A stretch of 27,310 nt of DNA, taken from the NCBI GenBank assembly GCA_031365425.1, contig JANLYB010000351.1, forward strand, positions 1-27,310. Direction: 5' to 3'. Below, one piece after another: positions 22,802 to 27,310 of the stretch. A program made the translations under genes and the position numbers. This DNA is from JANXVY01 sp031365425. GTDB taxonomy: Bacteria; Pseudomonadota; Alphaproteobacteria; Rhizobiales; Hyphomicrobiaceae. The stretch's first letter is position 1. Each line of letters begins with the position of its first letter. Under the pieces are notes generated by a model. The model was not told the origin of the DNA, searched no databases, and was given only the letters and a program-made list of their open reading frames with translations.

Positions 22802-25800
22802 TTGCTCGTCTCATTGCTTGGTCGGCGCGAAATCTCGTGCTGGTTCTTATCGCGACGGCGTTCACAGTTGTCGCTGGGATTTGGGCCGTGCGGACGTTGC
22901 CGCTCGACGCCATTCCTGACCTCTCCGATACCCAAGTCATCGTCTATACGGAATACCCCGGTCAGGCCCCGCAGGTGGTCGAGGATCAGGTTACGTATCC
23001 GCTGACAACGTCGATGCTGACGGTGCCGCGCTCAAGGGTCGTGCGCGGGTTCTCGTTTTTCGGCGTCTCGTTCGTCTACATCATTTTCGAGGACGGCACC
23101 GATATCTACTGGGCGCGCTCGCGTGTTCTCGAATACCTCAACACCGCAAGCAAACGGCTGCCTGCCGGTGTGACCCCTACGCTTGGACCTGACGCCAGCG
23201 GCGTGGGCTGGGTCTACCAGTATGCCGTCATGGGCAAAGAGAGGTCGTTGGCTTCGCTTCGCTCGCTGCAGGACTGGGAAATCCGTTTCGGGTTGTCGAA
23301 GGCCGAAGGCGTCGCCGAAGTCGCGAGTGTGGGCGGGCAAGTCAAACAATACAACGTCGTGGTCGATCCCGGACGACTGCGCTCGCTGGGTGTTCCGCTT
23401 GCCAAAATCCGCGAGGTCATCCGGGGCAGCAATATGGACACCGGTGGTCGCACGCTCGAACTCTCCGAGCACGAATTCATGGTGCGTGGCCGCGGCTATC
23501 TCAAGGGCATCACCGACCTCGAACGTATCGTCGTCAAAGTCGATGGCGGCACGCCGGTTCTGCTGAAAGACGTCGCCCGGATCGAACTGGCTGGCGACGA
23601 ACGGCGCGGCATCACCGAACTCAACGGCGAGGGTGAGGTTGCCAGTGGCATCGCACTACAGCGCTCCGGCGCCAATGCGCTGACCGTCATCGACAACATC
23701 AAGGCCCGGCTCAAGGATATCGCTCCGTCATTGCCCGCAGGCACTGAGATCGTGCCGGTTTATGACCGCTCGGAACTCATTCATCGCGCCATCGCAACCC
23801 TCAAGTCGACATTGATCGAGGAAAGCATCGTCGTCGCTCTGGTCTGCATCGCGTTCTTGCTCCATGTTCGTAGCGCGCTGGTGGCGATCCTTATGTTGCC
23901 GGTCGGTATCCTCATGGCGTTCACGGCCATGAAGCTGCTTGGCATCGGGTCGAACATCATGAGCCTGGGCGGTATCGCGATTGCCATAGGCGCGATGATA
24001 GATGCAGCCATCGTCATGATCGAGAACGCCCATAAGCATCTCGAACGTGCCGCACCCGGCAAGCCGAGAATTGAGATCTTGATTGAGGCAGCGAGCGAAG
24101 TTGGACCTGCGCTCTTTTTCTCGCTGCTGATCATCACCGTTTCATTCTTACCGATATTTACCCTCGAGTCCCAAGAAGGCCGGCTGTTCGGGCCGCTTGC
24201 CTTCACTAAGACGTTCGCGATGGCGGCGGCGGCCATTCTTTCGGTGACGCTCGTCCCGGCCCTGATGATCCTGTTCGTGCGGGGACACATTATCCCGGAG
24301 ACGAAAAACCCGCTCAACCGGGCGCTGATCGCAGTTTACCGGCCCGTGATCCGGCTCGTACTCCAAGCCAAGAAGGCGACGATAGGCATTGCCGCGATCA
24401 TTCTCGGGCTATCGGTGTGGCCGGTGACACAGGTCGGCAGCGAATTCATGCCTAATCTTGACGAGGGCACGCTGCTGTACATGCCGACGACTTTGCCCGG
24501 CCTGTCGATCACGAAGTCAGCCGAACTGCTTCAAACACAAGACCGTATCATTCGCTCATTTCCCGAGGTGGCATCGGTCTATGGCAAGGCGGGCCGCGCC
24601 CAAACCGCAACCGACCCGGCGCCTACCGAAATGTTTGAAACCATTATCAATCTGAAACCTAAGGACCAATGGCGTCCCGGCATAACGACCGAAAGCCTGA
24701 CTCAGGAAATGGATCGGTCGCTTCAGTTCCCCGGCGTTTCCAACGCCTGGACGCAGCCGATCAAGGCCCGCATCGATATGCTGTCGACCGGCATTCGCAC
24801 ACCGGTTGGTGTCAAGGTCATCGGGACCGACCTGACCCAGATGGAACAGGTTGCGCGCGACGTCGAAGCTGTTCTAAAGCGCGTTCGAGGCACATCGAGC
24901 GCGTACGCTGAGCGCGTCGTCGGTGGCTACTATCTCGAGATCATCCCGAACCGCGACCGGCTTGCACGCTATGGCTTGATGGTCTCCGACGCCCAGGACG
25001 TGGTTGCGATGGCGCTAGGGGCTGAGCCCATCACGACGACCGTCGAGGGCCGCGAACGCTACACCGTCGCCATACGATATCCGCGCGATCTGCGGTCAGA
25101 TCTCCAAGCCATCGCCAAGGATGTTTTGGCGGCTCTACCGGGCGGCGGGACAGTTCCGTTGGGCGAGGTGGCGGATATAAAATTGACCCGAGGGCCGACC
25201 AGCATTCGCACCGAAAACGCCAAGCTCGCCACCTATATCTTTGTCGACATCAGAGATCGAGATCTCGGCGGCTACATCGCCGACGCCCGCAAAGCCGTCA
25301 GTGAGCAGGTGAAGCTTCCCACGGGAACTTATTTGATCTGGAGCGGACAGTTTGAATACCTCGAACGCGCGGAAGCACGGTTGAAGGTCGTCGTGCCGGT
25401 CACGCTAATGATCATCTTCCTGCTGCTCTACCTCAACTTCGGCAGGCTCACCGAAACGCTCATCGTCATGCTGTCGCTGCCGTTCGCGCTTGTCGGCGGT
25501 TTGTGGTTTGTGTGGTGGCTAGGGTTCAATCTCTCCGTGGCAGTCGCTGTCGGGTTCATAGCCTTGGCGGGGGTTGCAGCAGAAACCGGCGTCATCATGC
25601 TGATCTATCTCGACCATGCTGTCGCGGAAGTGAAAGCCCGTTGTCGAGGTGCGGGCAGACCGTTCACCCGCGCTGACCTCTCGGATGCAATCATGATCGG
25701 AGCGGTTGAACGTGTGCGACCCAAGATGATGACCGTCGTTGCCATCATGGCTGGCCTGCTTCCCATCCTCTGGAGCACCGGCACCGGGTCAGAAGTGATG

Positions 25801-25950
25801 CAGCGTATTGCCGTCCCCATGATTGGCGGAATGGTGTCTTCGACGCTGCTAACATTGGTCGTCATTCCCGCTGTCTATGGACTGATCAAGGGATGGCGGC
25901 TGCCCGCAGGGGCAAGCTCCCCCAGTCAGACAATATTGGAATCTATCTAA
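22798..25950 (+). CDS. cusA: Cu(I)/Ag(I) efflux RND transporter permease, CusA-like
   Basis: A 1,050-residue HME-type RND pump in the inner membrane that exports monovalent copper or silver using the proton gradient. It has the N-terminal helix and porter domain (DAIPDLSDTQVIVYTEYPGQ), the TM4 proton-relay motif GAMIDAAIVMIENAHKHLE and late segments VGFIALAGVAAETGVIML and RPKMMTVVAIMAGLLPI. The three methionines of the E. coli CusA substrate site (M573, M623, M672) are all conserved with identical spacing: Met562 (LLYMPTTLPG), Met612 (TEMFETIINLKP) and Met661 (RIDMLSTGIRTP). This assigns it to copper/silver rather than zinc/cobalt. It overlaps cusB by 4 bp. No CusC-type channel follows in the window. 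Confidence 0.96.
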   Translation: MIARLIAWSARNLVLVLIATAFTVVAGIWAVRTLPLDAIPDLSDTQVIVYTEYPGQAPQVVEDQVTYPLTTSMLTVPRSRVVRGFSFFGVSFVYIIFEDGTDIYWARSRVLEYLNTASKRLPAGVTPTLGPDASGVGWVYQYAVMGKERSLASLRSLQDWEIRFGLSKAEGVAEVASVGGQVKQYNVVVDPGRLRSLGVPLAKIREVIRGSNMDTGGRTLELSEHEFMVRGRGYLKGITDLERIVVKVDGGTPVLLKDVARIELAGDERRGITELNGEGEVASGIALQRSGANALTVIDNIKARLKDIAPSLPAGTEIVPVYDRSELIHRAIATLKSTLIEESIVVALVCIAFLLHVRSALVAILMLPVGILMAFTAMKLLGIGSNIMSLGGIAIAIGAMIDAAIVMIENAHKHLERAAPGKPRIEILIEAASEVGPALFFSLLIITVSFLPIFTLESQEGRLFGPLAFTKTFAMAAAAILSVTLVPALMILFVRGHIIPETKNPLNRALIAVYRPVIRLVLQAKKATIGIAAIILGLSVWPVTQVGSEFMPNLDEGTLLYMPTTLPGLSITKSAELLQTQDRIIRSFPEVASVYGKAGRAQTATDPAPTEMFETIINLKPKDQWRPGITTESLTQEMDRSLQFPGVSNAWTQPIKARIDMLSTGIRTPVGVKVIGTDLTQMEQVARDVEAVLKRVRGTSSAYAERVVGGYYLEIIPNRDRLARYGLMVSDAQDVVAMALGAEPITTTVEGRERYTVAIRYPRDLRSDLQAIAKDVLAALPGGGTVPLGEVADIKLTRGPTSIRTENAKLATYIFVDIRDRDLGGYIADARKAVSEQVKLPTGTYLIWSGQFEYLERAEARLKVVVPVTLMIIFLLLYLNFGRLTETLIVMLSLPFALVGGLWFVWWLGFNLSVAVAVGFIALAGVAAETGVIMLIYLDHAVAEVKARCRGAGRPFTRADLSDAIMIGAVERVRPKMMTVVAIMAGLLPILWSTGTGSEVMQRIAVPMIGGMVSSTLLTLVVIPAVYGLIKGWRLPAGASSPSQTILESI

Positions 25951-26081
25951 GAGTATGCGGGCATCGCCACCTCAACGGATCGTCGACGTGCGATCTCGCT
26001 TTGTGTTTTGCATTCAGTCTTGGCGCTCGGCACCTTGGCCAAACGAATGCTGCGGCTTGACCGTCGCCCGGTGCGATACCG

Positions 26082-27101
26082 CTACAGCCATCCAGATCTG
26101 CGGAATCGCCAGAACAGAAAACTGCAACTCGTGATAATCACGCCAAGAACGATCGGGTAGCCATACGTCGACTCGAGTTCCGGCATGTTCTTGAAGTTCA
26201 TGCCGTAGATGCCAGCGATGGCAGTCGGTATGGCGAGGATGGCTGCACCGGCCGAAAGCTTCCGGCTAATGTTCGTCTGCTGCGCCTGGCTCGTCATCAA
26301 GCTGGCCTCGAATGCAAAGGCCAAAACCTCTCGCAACGATTCGATCTCCTCTTGCACGCGGCGTACGTGGTCGGTGATGTCGCGAAACCGTTCGCGCATC
26401 GCCTCATCACATTTCAGCAGTTCGGAATGCTCGAGACGTCGGCACACTTCGACCAACGGCACCGCAGCGTTTCGCAGGCGCAGTAGATCTCGCCGCAACA
26501 TGTAGAGTCGCTCGATCTCTGCATGATCAAGCCCCTTGCGAAGCACGATGTCCTCGATCGATTCGACTTCGGCATGCACGGATTCAAGAACGGGCATGTA
26601 GTTGTCGACGATGAAATCGAGGACCGCATACAGGATGTAGTCGGAGCCGTGCGAGAGCGCCTTGGGGCTCGACTCGCAGCGCCCGCGCACTGGTGCATAG
26701 GATGCCGAAGCGCCATGCCGAACGGTAACGACGAATCCGTCTCCGACGAAAATGTGCGTCTCACCAAACACAATGCGGCGATCGACGAGTTGGGTCGTTC
26801 GTGTCACAAGAAACAGCGCGTCGCCATAGACCTCAAGCTTGGGCCGTTGGTGGGCATTGCTCGCATCTTCGATGGCCAGGTCGTGCAACGCGAGCTGCGT
26901 CTGCACACGACGTAGCAAATCATTGGAAGGTTCATGCAGACCGACCCAGACAACGTGGCCCGACTTGTCAGCCCATTCGCCAATCTCTTCAATGGCGATG
27001 TTAGCAACGCGCCGGCCCCCATAGTAGGCAGCGGCAGCAACAACGCCGGGCCCATCATCGGGTATCGAAAGCGAGGCAATGTGTGCGACGGTTTCGGACA
27101 T
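26082..27101 (-). CDS. corA: CorA-family magnesium/cobalt transporter
   Basis: CorA is a homopentameric inner-membrane channel for Mg2+, also passing Co2+ and Ni2+. The 339-residue product has the N-terminal alpha/beta cytoplasmic domain, long stalk helices (about 150-275) and two C-terminal membrane helices. The pore signature GMN is at 300-302 in GIYGMNFKNMPE, followed by the acidic loop and a basic end (RFRRSGWL). CAGGAG six or seven bases before ATG 27101 supports the start. It converges on cusA with a 131-bp gap. A strong inverted repeat lies about 50 bp upstream of its start and may be an operator. Confidence 0.95.
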   Translation of the reverse strand: MSETVAHIASLSIPDDGPGVVAAAAYYGGRRVANIAIEEIGEWADKSGHVVWVGLHEPSNDLLRRVQTQLALHDLAIEDASNAHQRPKLEVYGDALFLVTRTTQLVDRRIVFGETHIFVGDGFVVTVRHGASASYAPVRGRCESSPKALSHGSDYILYAVLDFIVDNYMPVLESVHAEVESIEDIVLRKGLDHAEIERLYMLRRDLLRLRNAAVPLVEVCRRLEHSELLKCDEAMRERFRDITDHVRRVQEEIESLREVLAFAFEASLMTSQAQQTNISRKLSAGAAILAIPTAIAGIYGMNFKNMPELESTYGYPIVLGVIITSCSFLFWRFRRSGWL

Positions 27102-27153
27102 GAACGCTCCTGAGTTTTTCCCCTAGGCACTTGCACGCAACTTCAAGCGCATC

Positions 27154-27183
27154 GCTTAGGTTGCGGACTAATAAAACCTAAGC
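27154..27183. promoter_or_regulatory. Perfect 9-bp inverted repeat upstream of corA
   Basis: GCTTAGGTT (27154-27162) and AACCTAAGC (27175-27183) are exact inverted repeats separated by 12 bp, located 53-82 bp before the corA ATG. The 30-bp dyad is of a size suited to a dimeric repressor covering the promoter, or to a leader hairpin. The regulator is unknown; I found no match to an operator I know. Confidence 0.5.
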
Positions 27184-27310
27184 CAAAGCCGCATTGATGC
27201 AAGCTTGATCATCGCGCAATGGTTGAGAACCCGCCGACCACAGAATTTAGTATGCCGGCCCGAATTCGGCTGGGGCCATCCGGACCAAAAGAAACGGCAT
27301 GCGGGAGATG

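Overview
The window (27,310 bp) looks like chromosome of an alphaproteobacterium, most likely order Hyphomicrobiales. The basis is the gene order clpB / DUF4167 / prmC / prfA / ptsP / lysC / ubiG, which is typical of that group, plus an Asn/Arg-rich DUF4167 protein, high G+C and weak, variable ribosome binding sites. The genus cannot be fixed from the sequence; a Hyphomicrobium-like organism is a guess.

Left part (1-11.3 kb), housekeeping. The 5' part of clpB runs off the left edge (minus strand). A MOSC-domain gene is divergent from it and converges on the DUF4167 gene, with a perfect 12-bp hairpin between their ends. A minus-strand block then carries prmC and prfA (overlapping by 11 bp), an HTH-plus-membrane-segment gene, ptsP (nitrogen-type PTS enzyme I) and lysC. 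ubiG is divergent from lysC and is followed by a 63-aa DUF2256 zinc-ribbon-like protein.

Middle (11.3-14 kb), envelope and unknown genes. A secreted SUMF1-fold protein lacking the two catalytic cysteines of formylglycine-generating enzyme lies behind a DUF3429 membrane protein. A short LysM lipoprotein follows. Two copies of an approximately 50-bp double-hairpin repeat lie in this gene-poor stretch, and a hairpin-rich gap of about 500 bp follows.

Right-centre (14-20.4 kb), accessory catabolism. A cytosolic PAS/GAF-like HisKA_3 histidine kinase and an overlapping NarL-type response regulator precede four co-directional genes: a gamma-glutamyltransferase-fold enzyme resembling HpxW (oxamate amidohydrolase), an AtzC/CodA-like amidohydrolase with substituted active-site positions, a DUF1097 membrane protein and an HpxZ/AtzH-like small protein. 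Together these suggest a pathway for an oxalurate/oxamate-type or other small N-carbamoyl/amide compound. The usual hpxX and hpxY partners are absent from the window. This is the best candidate for an incompletely described system.

Right part (20.5-27.1 kb), metals. A small secreted Cys/His protein, a FixH/YtkA-like protein, a CusB-like adaptor and a CusA-like HME-RND pump form a Cu(I)/Ag(I) export operon. The pump keeps all three substrate methionines; no outer-membrane factor or CusF gene is present. A convergent corA gene follows, with a perfect 9-bp inverted repeat upstream of its start. I found no tRNA, rRNA, CRISPR, transposase or phage gene.
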